Made by a program: the position numbers and the translations under genes
Part shown: piece after piece, positions 7,560 to 20,034 of the stretch
How positions within the stretch are numbered: position 1 is the first letter of the stretch
How the letters are laid out: every line of letters starts with the position of its first letter
Notes under the pieces: generated by a model
The model's database searches: none
What the model was told of the DNA's origin: nothing
What the model saw: the letters and a program-made list of their open reading frames with translations, nothing else
Assembly (NCBI RefSeq): GCF_012027355.1
Contig: NZ_SNUH01000002.1
Location: 441,991-505,990 of the forward strand
Origin: Thermococcus sp. M36
GTDB taxonomy: Archaea > Methanobacteriota_B > Thermococci > Thermococcales > Thermococcaceae
Direction: 5' to 3'
Length of the DNA stretch: 64,000 bases

Positions 7560-8819
7560 TCACTTCTTCACCCATCCGCGCCACTTCATGGCGTCGTAGA
7601 CCCTCTGGACGGCAACGACGTAGGCGGCGTCACGCATGTTGATGTTCTTGTCCTTGTGGGTGTTGTAGACGTCCCAGAAGGCCTTGGTCATCTTCTTGTC
7701 GAGCTTGGCCCTGGTGGTCTCGGTGTCCCAGTAGTCGCCGGTTATGTTCTGGACCCACTCGAAGTAGCTGACGGTAACACCACCGGCGTTACAGAGGAAG
7801 TCCGGTATGACGAGGACGCCCTTCTCGTAGAGTATCTCGTCGGCCTCCGGGGTGGTCGGGCCGTTGGCGAGCTCGGCGACGATCTTGGCCTTGACATTGT
7901 CGGCGTTGTCCTTGGTGATGACACCCTCAATGGCGCTCGGGGCGAGGACGTCGACCTCAAGCTCGAGAAGCTCCTCGTTGGTGATGTTGGTGGCTCCCGG
8001 GAAGTCCTTAACGCTGCCGTTCTTCTTCTTCCACTCGAGGACCTCGTCGGCGTTGAGGCCGTCCGGGTTGTAGATGCCGCCCTTGCTGTCGCTGACGGCG
8101 ACGACCTTCATACCGTACTCCTCGCTCATGATCTTGGCCATGTAGTAGCCGGCGTTACCGTAACCCTGGATGGCGATGGTCTTGCCCTTGAGGTCCATGT
8201 CGAGGGCCTTCGCAGCCTCGCGAACGGTGTAGCTGGCACCCCTGGCGGTGGCGTCCATCCTGGCGACGATACCGCCGACTCCGGGCGGCTTGCCGGTGAT
8301 GATGCCGAAGCTCGGGACCTTCCTCCTGCTGATGGCCTCGTACTCGTCCATCATCCAGGCCATGATCTGCGGGTTGGTGTAAACGTCAGGAGCCGGAATG
8401 TCGGTGTACGGGCTGATGACGTCGTAGATGGCCCTTATGTAGTTCCTGGCGAGCCTCTCCTTCTCCCTCTCGGAGAGCTCCTTCGGGTTGACGATGATAC
8501 CACCCTTACCTCCACCATAGGGGAGGTCAACGACGGCGACCTTCCAGGTCATCCAGGTGGCGAGGGCCTTAACGGTGCTGAGGGTCTCGGCCGGGTGCCA
8601 CCTTATACCACCCTTGGTCGGACCGCGGGCCCAGTTGTGCTGAACACGGAAACCGGTGAAAACCTTAACAGAACCGTCGTCCATCTCGAGCGGAACGCTG
8701 ACCTCAACGATCCTCATGGGCTTCTTGAGCCACTCGAGAGCCTCTTCGCTTATGTCCATAAACTGGGCAGCCCTCTCAAGCTGCTGAACGGCCATCTCAA
8801 ACGGGTCAATCTCGACCAT
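7560..8819 (-). CDS. gdhA: glutamate dehydrogenase (NAD(P)+)
   Basis: A 419-residue hexameric enzyme that interconverts glutamate and 2-oxoglutarate plus ammonia; it is one of the most abundant proteins in Thermococcales. Landmarks are [20 protein letters not shown] near residues 58-77, [11 protein letters not shown] with the catalytic Lys, the dinucleotide-binding GYGNAGYY near residue 215, and the terminal [13 protein letters not shown]. The reading frame opens at a GTG at 8828, but GAGGTG at 8826-8831 is well placed for the ATG at 8819 and homologues start MVEIDPFE. The gene has its own strong promoter. Confidence 0.97.
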   Translation of the reverse strand: MVEIDPFEMAVQQLERAAQFMDISEEALEWLKKPMRIVEVSVPLEMDDGSVKVFTGFRVQHNWARGPTKGGIRWHPAETLSTVKALATWMTWKVAVVDLPYGGGKGGIIVNPKELSEREKERLARNYIRAIYDVISPYTDIPAPDVYTNPQIMAWMMDEYEAISRRKVPSFGIITGKPPGVGGIVARMDATARGASYTVREAAKALDMDLKGKTIAIQGYGNAGYYMAKIMSEEYGMKVVAVSDSKGGIYNPDGLNADEVLEWKKKNGSVKDFPGATNITNEELLELEVDVLAPSAIEGVITKDNADNVKAKIVAELANGPTTPEADEILYEKGVLVIPDFLCNAGGVTVSYFEWVQNITGDYWDTETTRAKLDKKMTKAFWDVYNTHKDKNINMRDAAYVVAVQRVYDAMKWRGWVKK

Positions 8820-8870
8820 TTTTCCCACCTCGGGTTTCGGTAATTTGCGAGATACCCTTAGGCATTTGCA

Positions 8871-8886
8871 TATATAAACCTTTCGC
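8871..8886 (-). promoter_or_regulatory. gdhA promoter
   Basis: On the minus strand GCGAAAGG (BRE) is followed by TTTATATA (8871-8878). Transcription should begin near 8846, giving a leader of about 25 bases with the GAGGTG ribosome binding site. This is one of the clearest consensus promoters in the window. Confidence 0.8.
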
Positions 8887-9338
8887 CAAAGAAGCCCGGA
8901 GAACGCCGTGTTTTAAACAAAAAGTTATATACGGAAATTTTCGGCGAAAAGAAAAAATCTGCCGAAATTTTAAGACAAAACCAGGGTTGTACATCCAAGA
9001 TTTTCAATACATTGATGTCCATAAACATGCACCGCTGTATCCGGAAATATCAGGGAGGGTCTGGGTGCCGCCCTCAGCGAGAAGTCGGTCATCATCCCAT
9101 CAGCTCACTCTCGTTGCAATCATCGGGCGTTCCCACTTTGCCCCTCCACCAGTTAAATCTTTCTTCATTTTTTCGCCCCTTTGTTTGTCATTATGATTTA
9201 TTATCTAGTTATTAATTGTCAATATGTTCCCACAACGCTTACGTTAGCCTGACGTACTGAAAAAATGACGAGAAAGAAGGAACCCAACTTTTAAGTTCGA
9301 GTAAATCGTCTTTTGTCGAAAAAAAGCTATTAGAAAGC
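8887..9338. other. gene-free region between gdhA and the NSS transporter
   Basis: No convincing coding sequence is visible. The short open frames here (for example 8987-9196) lack codon bias and ribosome binding sites. The part next to gdhA contains two similar A/T-rich words (GGAAATTTTCGGC and GCCGAAATTTTAAG, about 8934-8972). The part next to the transporter (9160-9240) is strongly AT-rich. I see no tRNA, CRISPR or transposase remnant. Confidence 0.5.
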
Positions 9339-9347
9339 TTTTTATAG
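9339..9347 (+). promoter_or_regulatory. promoter of the NSS transporter operon
   Basis: TTTTTATAG preceded by GAAAGC resembles a BRE-TATA pair. Transcription would start near 9370, leaving a leader of about 58 bases containing CCCC ... GGGG arms at 9371-9390 and the GGGGGTGA ribosome binding site. Confidence 0.5.
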
Positions 9348-9428
9348 AATGCATTTCCTTATACCTAATGCCCCACAGCCATACACGGGGCGGTAGAGCC
9401 CATACATTTAAGAACGGGGGTGAATATT

Positions 9429-10985
9429 GTGGAACAGAGGGATCAATGGGCAACTAAAATTGGTTTGATTTTAGCGATGGCAGGCAACGCAGTCGGACTT
9501 GGAAACTTCGTCAGGTTCCCGACTCAGGTTGCTGGCAACGGCGGCGGAGCGTTCATGGTTCCGTACTTCATAGCGCTGTTCTTCCTCGGCATACCGGTGA
9601 TGTGGATTGAATGGGTTGCGGGTCGCTACGGTGGCAAATATGGCCACGGTACCCTCGGTCCCACCTACTACCTGATGGCCAGAGAGAGCCTGAAACCCAG
9701 GAGCGCCCTGTGGATGGGCGTCATAAGCGGTATGCTGGCGTTTTCCCTGACGGTGCTCCTCAACAGCTACTACCTGCACCTCATAGGCTGGTCCGCCGCG
9801 TACTCCTGGTTCAGCATAACCGGGGCCTACTTCGGCCAGAACACCGGTGAGTTCTTCGGGAACTACCTGAACAACCACGCCCAGGTTATGCTCTTCTGGG
9901 GCATAACTGTCATCCTGCTGGCAATAGCGGTTGGCCAGGGTGTAAGCAAGGGTATCGAGAGATGGGTCAAGATAATGATGCCGCTGCTCTACGTCTTCGC
10001 AATAATCATGGTTCTTTACATATTCATTAACAGAACCCCAATAGACCCCAACTGGAGCACAATCCAGGGATTTGAGTTCATATGGAGCCCCAACTGGACG
10101 TACCTTAAGGAGCACTTTGCGGCGGTCATGCTCGCCGCCACGGGACAGATATTCTTCACCCTGTCCCTTGGTATGGGTATCATCCAGAACTACGCGAGCT
10201 ACCTCGGCCCCGATGACGACGTCGCCCTCTCGGGCATAGCAACAGTCTCCCTCAACGAGTTTGCAGAAGTGGTCCTTGGAGGTTCAATCGCCGTTCCCCT
10301 CGCCGTCGCCTACGCCCCCAGGATCGTGCCGCAGGACGTTCTCGGGCAGGGACGCGACGCTGTGCTTTCGTACATATCTCAGAACTTCGGACTCGGGTTC
10401 TCCTACACCAGCCTGCCCAATGCGTTCGTGAGCATGGGAAGCGCAGGAAAGTTCTTCGGAGCACTCTGGTTCCTGCTGCTCTGGTTTGCAGGATTCACCT
10501 CCGCCATAGCCATGTACAACTACCTCACCGCGCTCCTTGAGGAGGATCTCGGCATAAACAGGAAAGTCGGCACCTGGGTAGTGTTCCTGATATACCTCCT
10601 TGCAGGACTGCCCGTCATATACATCAGCGGATACCTTGACCAGGTTGATTCGTGGGTCAGCTTCCAGCTGACACTGCTGGCACTCTTCGACATAATAGTT
10701 GCAGTGTACCTGTTCAAGCCGGACAACTTCTGGGACGAACTCCACAAGGGTGCCTACATGACGGTTCCCGGATGGTACAAGCCAATAACAATGTACATAG
10801 CCCCAATACTCCTGCTCATACCGCTCGTCGGCATGGCAAAGGCCTTCGCAACAACCGCCCTCGGAACCCCGGCAAAGCTCGCAATAGTGTTCTTCATGCT
10901 CGTGGGTGCAGTGGAGAGCTACTACTCGATCAAGAAGAAGTACAAGGAAGAGCTAGAGAAGAACGAAATCATCATAAGGGCATGA
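9429..10985 (+). CDS. sodium-dependent amino acid transporter, NSS/SNF family
   Basis: A 518-residue membrane protein of the neurotransmitter:sodium symporter family, which imports amino acids with Na+. The N-terminus contains RDQWATKIGLILAMAGNAVGLGNFVRFP, the family's first helix with Na+-binding Asn and Gly residues, and GNGGGAFMVPY follows. About 11-12 hydrophobic helices are visible. The frame opens at GTG 9420, but GGGGGTGA is spaced correctly for GTG 9429. It is followed 10 bases later by a 34-codon membrane ORF, as in NSS transporters that need a tiny subunit. Substrate not predictable. Confidence 0.93.
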   Translation: MEQRDQWATKIGLILAMAGNAVGLGNFVRFPTQVAGNGGGAFMVPYFIALFFLGIPVMWIEWVAGRYGGKYGHGTLGPTYYLMARESLKPRSALWMGVISGMLAFSLTVLLNSYYLHLIGWSAAYSWFSITGAYFGQNTGEFFGNYLNNHAQVMLFWGITVILLAIAVGQGVSKGIERWVKIMMPLLYVFAIIMVLYIFINRTPIDPNWSTIQGFEFIWSPNWTYLKEHFAAVMLAATGQIFFTLSLGMGIIQNYASYLGPDDDVALSGIATVSLNEFAEVVLGGSIAVPLAVAYAPRIVPQDVLGQGRDAVLSYISQNFGLGFSYTSLPNAFVSMGSAGKFFGALWFLLLWFAGFTSAIAMYNYLTALLEEDLGINRKVGTWVVFLIYLLAGLPVIYISGYLDQVDSWVSFQLTLLALFDIIVAVYLFKPDNFWDELHKGAYMTVPGWYKPITMYIAPILLLIPLVGMAKAFATTALGTPAKLAIVFFMLVGAVESYYSIKKKYKEELEKNEIIIRA

Positions 10986-10995
10986 GGTGGTGAAG

Positions 10996-11100
10996 ATGGG
11001 AAGCTGGGCAATCTACATGCTACTGGCATGGCTTGTGATATTTGCCATGATGTTCTGGAGCATCGGAAAGCTCCTGAAGGCTGAGAAGGAAGGGGTTTAA
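10996..11100 (+). CDS. 34-aa single-helix membrane protein, probable small subunit of the NSS transporter (MetS-like)
   Basis: ATG to TAA encodes 34 residues: GSWAIYMLLAWLVIFAMMFW forms one membrane helix, then a basic tail GKLLKAEKEGV. GAGGTGGTGA lies just upstream. Bacterial NSS methionine transporters of the MetPS type have an essential small subunit of this shape directly after the large one, so I infer the same role. The gene is easily missed because of its length. Its stop codon lies inside the TATA box of the following gene. Confidence 0.75.
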   Translation: MGSWAIYMLLAWLVIFAMMFWSIGKLLKAEKEGV

Positions 11101-11103
11101 ATA
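11096..11103 (+). promoter_or_regulatory. TATA box overlapping the stop codon of the small NSS subunit
   Basis: TTTAAATA spans the TAA stop at 11098-11100. It would start transcription near 11128, ten bases before the GTG of the next gene. Confidence 0.5.
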
Positions 11104-11137
11104 CCCCCACCACTCAATCTTTTTTGGAGGTGTCCCC

Positions 11138-11872
11138 GTGAAGAGCCCAGGAATTCTTCTGGATACCGCAGAGGTTGTGGAAACTACAGTGCCACGCGTT
11201 GAGGACCTCACAGTCCTCAGTGACAAGGAAAAGGAGAAGGTGAAGAGGCTCCTTATGGAGGCGGCCAAAAACTTCAAGGAGCTGTCAGAAAACGTCAAAA
11301 ACGACAACGTCCAGCTTGCCGAGTTCTTCTACAAGAGGGCCAAAGAGCTGAAGAACAGCACCAGCGACAAGGGTATAGAGAAGATAGGGAAAAAGGCCTA
11401 CATGAACCTCGTCAAGAAGATGAACCTCTATTCCAAGTCGGGGATATACGACTTTGACCCGGACATGCTGAAATCCCTGAAGAAGGCCTACCGCACGTAC
11501 CTGTTCGGCATGACCGCGTTTTTTGTGCTTGTTGGTGTTTACATGAGCACGGTAATGGCCATTACGGCCCTTATCCTCGCAATACCCATAATCCTGTCCA
11601 TGCTCTCCCTCCAGAGAAGGGGTTACATGGGACTTCTGCTGGCGTTTTCAGCCGCTCCCGTCCCCATAATACAGGGTGTTATGGGGGCGAGTTACGGAAT
11701 CAGGGCCCTAAACGATCCCGCGGTCATAGAACAGATAGCCAGAGAGATGGGCAAAAGCATATCCTTCGTCCAGGGGTACCTTGGGTTCATGGTCGTACTG
11801 AGCGTGGTCGAGCTGTACCTCATCATCAGGGGATTGTACCTGCTCTACAAGCACAGGCACGCGTTCCTGTGA
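11138..11872 (+). CDS. conserved protein with helical N-terminal domain and three to four membrane helices
   Basis: A 244-residue protein I do not recognise. GTG start preceded by GGAGGTG. Residues about 25-120 are charged and helical, with many Lys and Glu (DKEKEKVKRLLMEAAKNF), possibly a coiled coil. Residues about 125-240 contain hydrophobic segments at 125-145, 148-165, 170-190 and 215-235. It lies downstream of the NSS transporter with its own TATA box, so it may be independent. It converges on the PII gene with a 13-base gap. Confidence 0.7.
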   Translation: MKSPGILLDTAEVVETTVPRVEDLTVLSDKEKEKVKRLLMEAAKNFKELSENVKNDNVQLAEFFYKRAKELKNSTSDKGIEKIGKKAYMNLVKKMNLYSKSGIYDFDPDMLKSLKKAYRTYLFGMTAFFVLVGVYMSTVMAITALILAIPIILSMLSLQRRGYMGLLLAFSAAPVPIIQGVMGASYGIRALNDPAVIEQIAREMGKSISFVQGYLGFMVVLSVVELYLIIRGLYLLYKHRHAFL

Positions 11873-11885
11873 AAAAAGAAAGCCC

Positions 11886-14325
<2,440 letters not shown>

Positions 14326-14393
14326 TGTATATCACCGGGGGTGTTATGGTGCTTGGGGTATTTAACCTTAGTGAGTCCATATGTGGTCTTATG

Positions 14394-14640
14394 TCTTCAT
14401 ATGTGCATTGAAGCGAGCCGGTGCTATTGCCGTTGTGCTCCTTGAGCCCTGCTGTCGGTTCTGTCCTCGGGCCTTGGAACCTTTTCAAAGCTCGCCTGGA
14501 TTATCTATGACATCGGAATAGCGAACCTTTCGTAGGGGCTACTGAACGAGGCCCTTGACGATTCCAATTCCGATGTCCTGCGCGTGGGTATGACCATAAC
14601 GGGTAGGCTCGTTCTTGTGCTCGGCCTCAGGTTCCTGTGA
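14394..14640 (+). pseudogene. remnant of a membrane protein gene
   Basis: Reading 14446-14640 gives ALLSVLSSGLGTFSKLAW and DIGIANLS, a TAG at 14536-14538, then GLLNEALDDSNSDVLRVG and ITGRLVLVLGLRFL before TGA. The sequence looks coding on both sides of the stop, with hydrophobic helices. Just upstream a different frame reads AGAIAVVLLEP, as if a frameshift separated two parts. No start or ribosome binding site is present. I interpret this as the decayed 3' end of an unidentified gene; chance cannot be excluded. Confidence 0.45.
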
Positions 14641-14681
14641 AAGCTTTTAACCTCCCCCCCCCAACTTTTCTCGGTGGGAGA

Positions 14682-16634
14682 ATGAAGGAGGAGATGAGCA
14701 GCGTTGACATACGCTACATCGTGAGGGAGCTTCAGTGGTTAATAGGCTCTCGCGTTGACAAGGTTTACCACGACGGCGACGAGATAAGGATAAAGCTCCG
14801 CACGAGAGAGGGAAGGGCAGATCTAATCCTCCAGGCTGGCAAGAGGTTCCACCTCACCAGCTACGTCAGGGAGGCGCCGAAGCAGCCCTCAAGCTTCACG
14901 ATGCTCCTCAGGAAGCACCTTTCAGGGGGTTTCATTGACGCCATTGAACAGTACGGCTTCGACAGGATAGTAAAGGTCAGGGTGGGGAACTACACGCTCA
15001 TCGGCGAGCTCTTCAGGAGGGGAAACATCATCCTGGTCAACTCGGAGAACAAAATCGTCGCCGCCCTGCGCTACGAGGAATACAAGGACAGGAGAATAAT
15101 GCCGAAGGCGGACTACCAGTACCCCCCAGCCAGGGAGAACCCCCTTGAGGTTTCGAAGGAGCGCTTCCTTGAGCTCATGAGAGAAGATGGGGAGCTAGAG
15201 CTCGTCCGTGCTTTAGCAAGGAAGCTTAATATGGGGGGCATGTACGCCGAGGAGATATCACGGAGGGCAGGGTTTGAGAAAACCACTCCAGTCAAAGAGC
15301 TGAGCGATGAGGATTTGATGAGGGTCTACAGGGCAATGATAGCCACCTTCAACGACGAGCCAAAGCCCAACATCGTCTTCAAGGACGGAAAAATGCACGA
15401 CGTCGTTCCAATCGAGCTGAAAATCTACGATGGGCTTGAGAAGCGCTATTTTAAAACCTTCAGCGAGGCTTTGGATGAATACTTCGGAAAGATCACCATT
15501 GAAAAAGCCCGGATGGAGCAGACGAAGAGACTTGAGGCCAAGAAGAGGCAGCTCCTCATGACGCTTAAAAAGCAGGAGGAGATGCTGAAGGGCTTCGAGG
15601 AGGGGGCGAAGGCCAACCAGGAAATAGGCGACCTTATCTATGCGAACTACGCCCTCATCGAGAGGCTTTTGGAAGAATTCAGGAAAGCCACCGAAAAGCT
15701 CGGCTGGGACGAGTTCAGGAGGAGGATAGAGGAGGGCAAGAAGGCAGGAAACAGGGTCGCGCTCATGGTGAAGGGCACCGACCCGAAGGAGAAGGCAGTG
15801 ACGATAGAGCTTGAGGGGAAGAAGGTGAGGCTGTATCTCAACAGGAGCATCGGCGAGAACGCGGAGCTCTACTACGAGAAGGCTAAGAAGTTCCGCCACA
15901 AGTACGAGGGGGCACTTAAGGCCTACGAGGACACGAAGAAGAAGCTCGACGAGGTGGAGAAGCTCATCGAGGAGGAAATGAAGAAGGAGCTGAACGTCAA
16001 GCGCATAGAGAGGAGAAAGAAGAAGTGGTTCGAAAAGTTCCGCTGGTTCGTGTCGAGCGAGGGCTTTCTCGTATTAGCGGGCAAGGACGCCAGCACCAAC
16101 GAGATCCTCATCAAGAAGCACATGAGCGAGAACGACCTCTATTGCCACGCTGACGTTTACGGCGCTCCGCACGTCGTCATCAAGGACGGGCAGAAAGCGG
16201 GAGAAAAGACCATATTTGAGGCCTGTCAGTTCGCGGTTTCGATGAGCAAGGCGTGGAGCAGGGGGGTTTACAGCGAAGATGCTTACTGGGCGTATCCGGA
16301 CCAGGTCACCAAACAGACCCCAAGCGGCGAGTACCTCGGCAAGGGGGCCTTCATGGTCTACGGCAAGAGGAACTGGCTTCACGGGCTACCTCTCAAGCTT
16401 GCCGTCGGTGTAATCAACTATGAGGGCGAAGACTTCGTTGTCTGCGCGCCGGTTGAGGCCATAAAAGCCCACACGGACAGGTACATCGTAATCCGCCCGG
16501 GTTCGCTGAAGAAGAGCGAACTTGTAAAGAAAATCAGGCACATCCTCGAAAAGTGGGGCTACAAGGTGAGGGAAGAGGACGTAATGTCCGTCCTGCCGCC
16601 GGGGAACGGCGATATAGTGGAGGTAGTGGACTAG
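14682..16634 (+). CDS. RqcH/Rqc2/NEMF-family ribosome quality control protein
   Basis: A 650-residue homologue of bacterial RqcH and eukaryotic NEMF, which binds split large ribosomal subunits carrying stalled peptidyl-tRNA. The NFACT-N domain starts [27 protein letters not shown]. Long charged helices at about 290-470 form the coiled coil, and the NFACT-R domain around residues 470-610 includes [28 protein letters not shown] 14682 has GGTGGGA at acceptable spacing; an in-frame upstream extension begins at 14637 but spans the pseudogene stop region. It ends overlapping the nikR 3' end by four bases. Confidence 0.92.
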   Translation: MKEEMSSVDIRYIVRELQWLIGSRVDKVYHDGDEIRIKLRTREGRADLILQAGKRFHLTSYVREAPKQPSSFTMLLRKHLSGGFIDAIEQYGFDRIVKVRVGNYTLIGELFRRGNIILVNSENKIVAALRYEEYKDRRIMPKADYQYPPARENPLEVSKERFLELMREDGELELVRALARKLNMGGMYAEEISRRAGFEKTTPVKELSDEDLMRVYRAMIATFNDEPKPNIVFKDGKMHDVVPIELKIYDGLEKRYFKTFSEALDEYFGKITIEKARMEQTKRLEAKKRQLLMTLKKQEEMLKGFEEGAKANQEIGDLIYANYALIERLLEEFRKATEKLGWDEFRRRIEEGKKAGNRVALMVKGTDPKEKAVTIELEGKKVRLYLNRSIGENAELYYEKAKKFRHKYEGALKAYEDTKKKLDEVEKLIEEEMKKELNVKRIERRKKKWFEKFRWFVSSEGFLVLAGKDASTNEILIKKHMSENDLYCHADVYGAPHVVIKDGQKAGEKTIFEACQFAVSMSKAWSRGVYSEDAYWAYPDQVTKQTPSGEYLGKGAFMVYGKRNWLHGLPLKLAVGVINYEGEDFVVCAPVEAIKAHTDRYIVIRPGSLKKSELVKKIRHILEKWGYKVREEDVMSVLPPGNGDIVEVVD

Positions 16635-17047
16635 ACCAGCTCCCTCCCCGTTCCCGTCATGACGAGCTTGCCGTGTTTGACGCCCTTCAGGCTCAGGAGC
16701 CTGTCCGCTATCGCCTTTATCCTCTTCGCCTTTCCTTTGACTATTATGACCTCAAGGCAGTTGTGCTCGTCCATATGGACGTGGATGCTCGATACGATCT
16801 CGTTGAGATAGTCATGCTGAAGGTCGAGGAGCTCCTTCACAACCTCCGCCTCATCGTGGTTGTAGACCATGGTTATCGTCCCCGCCACTTCCCCCTCGCC
16901 TTCCTCCCACTCGTGTCTGACTATAAAGTCCCTCATTAGATCCCTTATCGCCTCGCTCCTGTTGACGTAGCCCTTCTCCTCGATTATACGATCGAACTTC
17001 TCAAGCAGTTCATCAGGAACAGAGACGCCAAAGCGCGTGATCTTCAT
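16631..17047 (-). CDS. nikR: nickel-responsive transcriptional regulator NikR
   Basis: A 138-residue ribbon-helix-helix regulator. The N-terminal DNA-binding part reads [18 protein letters not shown] with [13 protein letters not shown]. The C-terminal ACT-like domain holds the nickel ligands: His in LDLQHDY, the HVH pair in [12 protein letters not shown], and Cys in HNCLEVIIV. All four high-affinity ligands are kept. It represses nickel uptake genes when nickel is abundant; no such genes are next to it here. The start at 17047 follows GGTGGTGG; two GTGs lie upstream in frame. Confidence 0.93.
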   Translation of the reverse strand: MKITRFGVSVPDELLEKFDRIIEEKGYVNRSEAIRDLMRDFIVRHEWEEGEGEVAGTITMVYNHDEAEVVKELLDLQHDYLNEIVSSIHVHMDEHNCLEVIIVKGKAKRIKAIADRLLSLKGVKHGKLVMTGTGRELV

Positions 17048-17126
17048 GTCCACCACCGTAGAATCTTCACTTCAATCGTTAAAAACCTGACGAAACCCTT
17101 TTATTGGCCCCTGAGAAGGCACTTCC

Positions 17127-17573
17127 ATGCCGATGGAAGAGCTGTACGCCATAGCCCAGAGCGAGCTGGCGAAGGACCTTGTTTTTGAGATAGATGAGGA
17201 GCCGGTGACGGTCTCGATAAGGGGCGTCCTCCTCGCGAGGACTGATTCAAAGACGTACAACTTCTCGTTTTTCGAGCTGAGCGAGAGCGAGTTCATCCTC
17301 GCGGTTCAGATGAAGGGCTTCGTCGTTTACCTTGGCTTGGAGGCCGACGAGGAGATAGAAGAGGAGGCCCTTCCTGAGCTCGTCAGGATACTGCTTCAGG
17401 GACTGACACCTGCAATAGCACTCCTAATAACCAGGGCCGAGAAGGACTACGCCGGAAAGGCTGACCTTCTCCTCGACGACGACATGAGCCCCGACTTAAA
17501 GGAGTTCTTCTACGGCCTGCTCGTCAAGCACAGGCAGGGAAAGCCGGTCTACGAACAGACTGAGGTGGCCTAA
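17127..17573 (+). CDS. conserved acidic protein, function unknown
   Basis: A 148-residue acidic protein with no family I recognise. It has alternating beta strands in the first half (VTVSIRGVLLARTDS, FILAVQMKGFVVYLGL) and helices in the second (LPELVRILLQGLTPAIALLI). No membrane helix or metal motif is evident. A TATA-like CCTTTTATTGG at 17095-17105 predicts transcription starting near 17127, so the message may be leaderless with ATG 17127; ATG 17133 is the alternative. Divergent from nikR. Confidence 0.7.
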   Translation: MPMEELYAIAQSELAKDLVFEIDEEPVTVSIRGVLLARTDSKTYNFSFFELSESEFILAVQMKGFVVYLGLEADEEIEEEALPELVRILLQGLTPAIALLITRAEKDYAGKADLLLDDDMSPDLKEFFYGLLVKHRQGKPVYEQTEVA

Positions 17574-18571
17574 CTCATGAGTTCCACAAGGACGAGAGCG
17601 GCAAGCATGAGGGCAAGCACGAACATCGTTCTCTTCGTGTAGAGCTTCGCCGCCCTCCTTTCATAGTAGCTCCTTGGAGAGACGTTGAGGACGTAGAGGC
17701 CGAGGAGAGAACCGCTGAGAAGGCCAAGCACGTTTTCAACCGTCAGTACAAGGGAGCCTCTGAAAACCTCCCACCACCCCATGGCCAGAGAGATCCCTAT
17801 TACCGTCGTCGGTGGAACAAGGGCGGCCGCTATGGAAACCCCCGCGAGAATCTCCGGAATTCTGCTCACTATAGCAACTATCCCAGCGTAGCCAAGGATT
17901 ATCGCTAGGAGAATGTAGACGAGGCCAGAATCGCCGCGGACGAGTATCTCGTGGGTGGGCTCGGCCGGCATCGAGCCGGCAAACTTGAGAGCCAGGGACA
18001 CCAGAAGGGCCGAGAGAAATATGACACCGAGAAGCTTTAGGATTGAGGAAACTGCATCGAGGGCATCCCTGCCCTTGCCCATGACGATATTGAGAGAGAA
18101 GCCGTAGAGCGGGCCGAGGATTGGCGAGAGGAGCATGGCCGAGATTATCATGACTATGCTGTCGTTGATGAGGCCAAAAAGGGCTATAACCGAGGCCACC
18201 GCACCGAGGGTGAGCTGGATCGGGTCAACCTGGGCCTGGTTGTTGGCATTCTCAATGAGCCCCTCTATGGCCGCCAGGGTCCAGTGGCGCTTGAACTTTT
18301 TAAGAGACTTTACCGAGTTGGCGTATTTCACGGACTTCCCGCTGACGGGTGCCCAGGTTATCGATGAATGCCCCTTCCGAAGGTCAACTGCCTTCATCAG
18401 CTCGTCGACGACGTCGTTAATCACGAAATCCGGCACGAGAACGGTGAATTTGAGCGCCCGGTGCTCGTTGCTCTGCACTTCCTCGGCGTAGAACTGAAGG
18501 CTCCACTTGGTCAGAACATCCCTGACCTTCTCACCCTCACCCTCGTCGCAGTAGATTTCCAGCCGGAGCAT
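17570..18571 (-). CDS. DUF389 / TIGR00341-type membrane protein
   Basis: A 333-residue protein of the DUF389 family. Residues 1-105 form a soluble domain (MLRLEIYCDEGEGEKVRDVL ...). Then six to seven membrane segments include ALFGLINDSIVMIISAMLLSPILGPL and the conserved ALVPPTTVIGISLAMG. The biochemical role of the family is not established. Its stop overlaps the stop of the acidic protein gene by four bases in convergent orientation. Confidence 0.85.
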   Translation of the reverse strand: MLRLEIYCDEGEGEKVRDVLTKWSLQFYAEEVQSNEHRALKFTVLVPDFVINDVVDELMKAVDLRKGHSSITWAPVSGKSVKYANSVKSLKKFKRHWTLAAIEGLIENANNQAQVDPIQLTLGAVASVIALFGLINDSIVMIISAMLLSPILGPLYGFSLNIVMGKGRDALDAVSSILKLLGVIFLSALLVSLALKFAGSMPAEPTHEILVRGDSGLVYILLAIILGYAGIVAIVSRIPEILAGVSIAAALVPPTTVIGISLAMGWWEVFRGSLVLTVENVLGLLSGSLLGLYVLNVSPRSYYERRAAKLYTKRTMFVLALMLAALVLVELMS

Positions 18572-18687
18572 GGCCCATCGGAGGGACTACGGGCCCGGCA
18601 CTAATAACCCTTGTGGAAACACTTCAGGATAATTTGAAGCGATTGTAAACCTTATAACCCTCTACGACGTAGAGGTTATGGAGGAAC

Positions 18688-20034
18688 ATGGCGGGCAAAC
18701 TGGCTGTCTCCATCGCCATCTCGGCGTTGCTCTCTTTCCTCGCGTGGATACTTCTCCAGCTCAACCACTTCCTCGGAGTCCTCCTCTTTATCTCCGCGGT
18801 TATCATACCTCCAGCGGTTTTCAGGGACTACTACAGCAAAAGGCCCCTCCAGCTGGCACCGTTTTTGATAATCTCGCTCGTCTTGATGGCCATCCTGACG
18901 CCCCCGCCCGTGACCAGCCCAAACGTCGAGTTCGGCCTCTACTTTGCTACGGGCTGCTGGGAGAAAGGGGGAGATACCTGGCCGCTGAGGGGTGGGGAGC
19001 TTACCTACTCCTGCAACGGGACGGTTGCGTACTCAACAATCCACGTCAGCGGGGCTGCTTGGAAGTCCTCAAGGGTCAGACTTCCCCTCCTCGGCCGTTC
19101 TGTAACCCTCTATGAACCACGTGGGAAGGCTAATAATGCCTACCGCGAGGCCACGGAACGCGTCGAATCGGGGGGCTACCTAAGGCTCGTGGAGAACTAC
19201 GTCACCGACTCCGACATCATAGGCGATGCTCTGTTCGTTAAGGGCGAGGAATGCATATATCTGGCCGAAACAAGGATTCTTGGGGGAGGTATCGCCGTTA
19301 TCTCGGCACGGGGCCCCTGCAGGGGCGTCAAGGGGTTTGCGCTCCGCTGGCACGACGATTACCTCTGGAACGCGAGCGAGCCGCCGACTTTCGTGAGGTA
19401 CCGCTTCAACTGGAGTACAGAGGACGGCATCGGGGTCGGAAGGTTTCTGCCCTCGGACTGGCCCGGCGAGTGGGTTAAGAACACCTACAAAGCCATAGAA
19501 ATCGAGCTCAAAGGAACCGGATACGTCAAGCGGATGGAGAGAAAAAGCGGGGACTGCAGGTGGTCTCTGTGGACGCGGGGAGGGGAATCAATCTACGTTT
19601 CCCTCCGGGAAAAAGAAATCATTGTGCTGAGAGGGAAAATGGAAGATGTTGAAAGGACCGCGAAGGAGCTTCTATGCGGGCTGAAGAACGGCCGGGAAGC
19701 TAGAGGGCCGGCGCCTGAGGAGGTGCTCAACGCCGTAATAGGGGAGCTCAACGGGAGCTTTGTCATGAAATCCTCAAGAGAACCCACCCTCTGGGCCCTC
19801 GCTGGAAAGGAGTTTTTGACATCTGTGGGTGAGAAGAACGTCAGCGTGACCCTTCTCGTGTACGGAATTCGTGGACAGTGCGACTACGCCCGCTACCTGC
19901 TCGACACTTCCGACGGAAGAACGACCTCCATCTGTCTTGAACGCGGAGGGTATTTCGTCGCCGTGGCGGTTAAGGGGAGCGTTGAAGACACCAGCTTTGT
20001 CCTATCATCAACGGCCAGACCGAAAGGCTCTTAA
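18688..20034 (+). CDS. membrane-anchored protein with large extracellular domain, function unknown
   Basis: A 448-residue protein. Three hydrophobic segments within residues 4-75 form an N-terminal membrane hairpin; the remaining 370 residues are probably outside the cell, with six or more Cys residues (GCWEKG, YSCNGT, KGEECIYL, GPCRGV, SGDCRW, LLCGL) that could form disulfides and several N-x-S/T sites. I do not recognise a domain. ATG follows GGAGGAAC closely. A TATA-like AAACCTTATAAC lies at 18649-18660. The end of the gene overlaps a promoter-like BRE/TATA for the next region. Confidence 0.7.
   Translation: MAGKLAVSIAISALLSFLAWILLQLNHFLGVLLFISAVIIPPAVFRDYYSKRPLQLAPFLIISLVLMAILTPPPVTSPNVEFGLYFATGCWEKGGDTWPLRGGELTYSCNGTVAYSTIHVSGAAWKSSRVRLPLLGRSVTLYEPRGKANNAYREATERVESGGYLRLVENYVTDSDIIGDALFVKGEECIYLAETRILGGGIAVISARGPCRGVKGFALRWHDDYLWNASEPPTFVRYRFNWSTEDGIGVGRFLPSDWPGEWVKNTYKAIEIELKGTGYVKRMERKSGDCRWSLWTRGGESIYVSLREKEIIVLRGKMEDVERTAKELLCGLKNGREARGPAPEEVLNAVIGELNGSFVMKSSREPTLWALAGKEFLTSVGEKNVSVTLLVYGIRGQCDYARYLLDTSDGRTTSICLERGGYFVAVAVKGSVEDTSFVLSSTARPKGS

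Noticed and set aside
8987-9215. Two short plus-strand frames in the gdhA-transporter gap
   Set aside because: They overlap each other in different frames, have poor codon bias and no upstream ribosome binding site.
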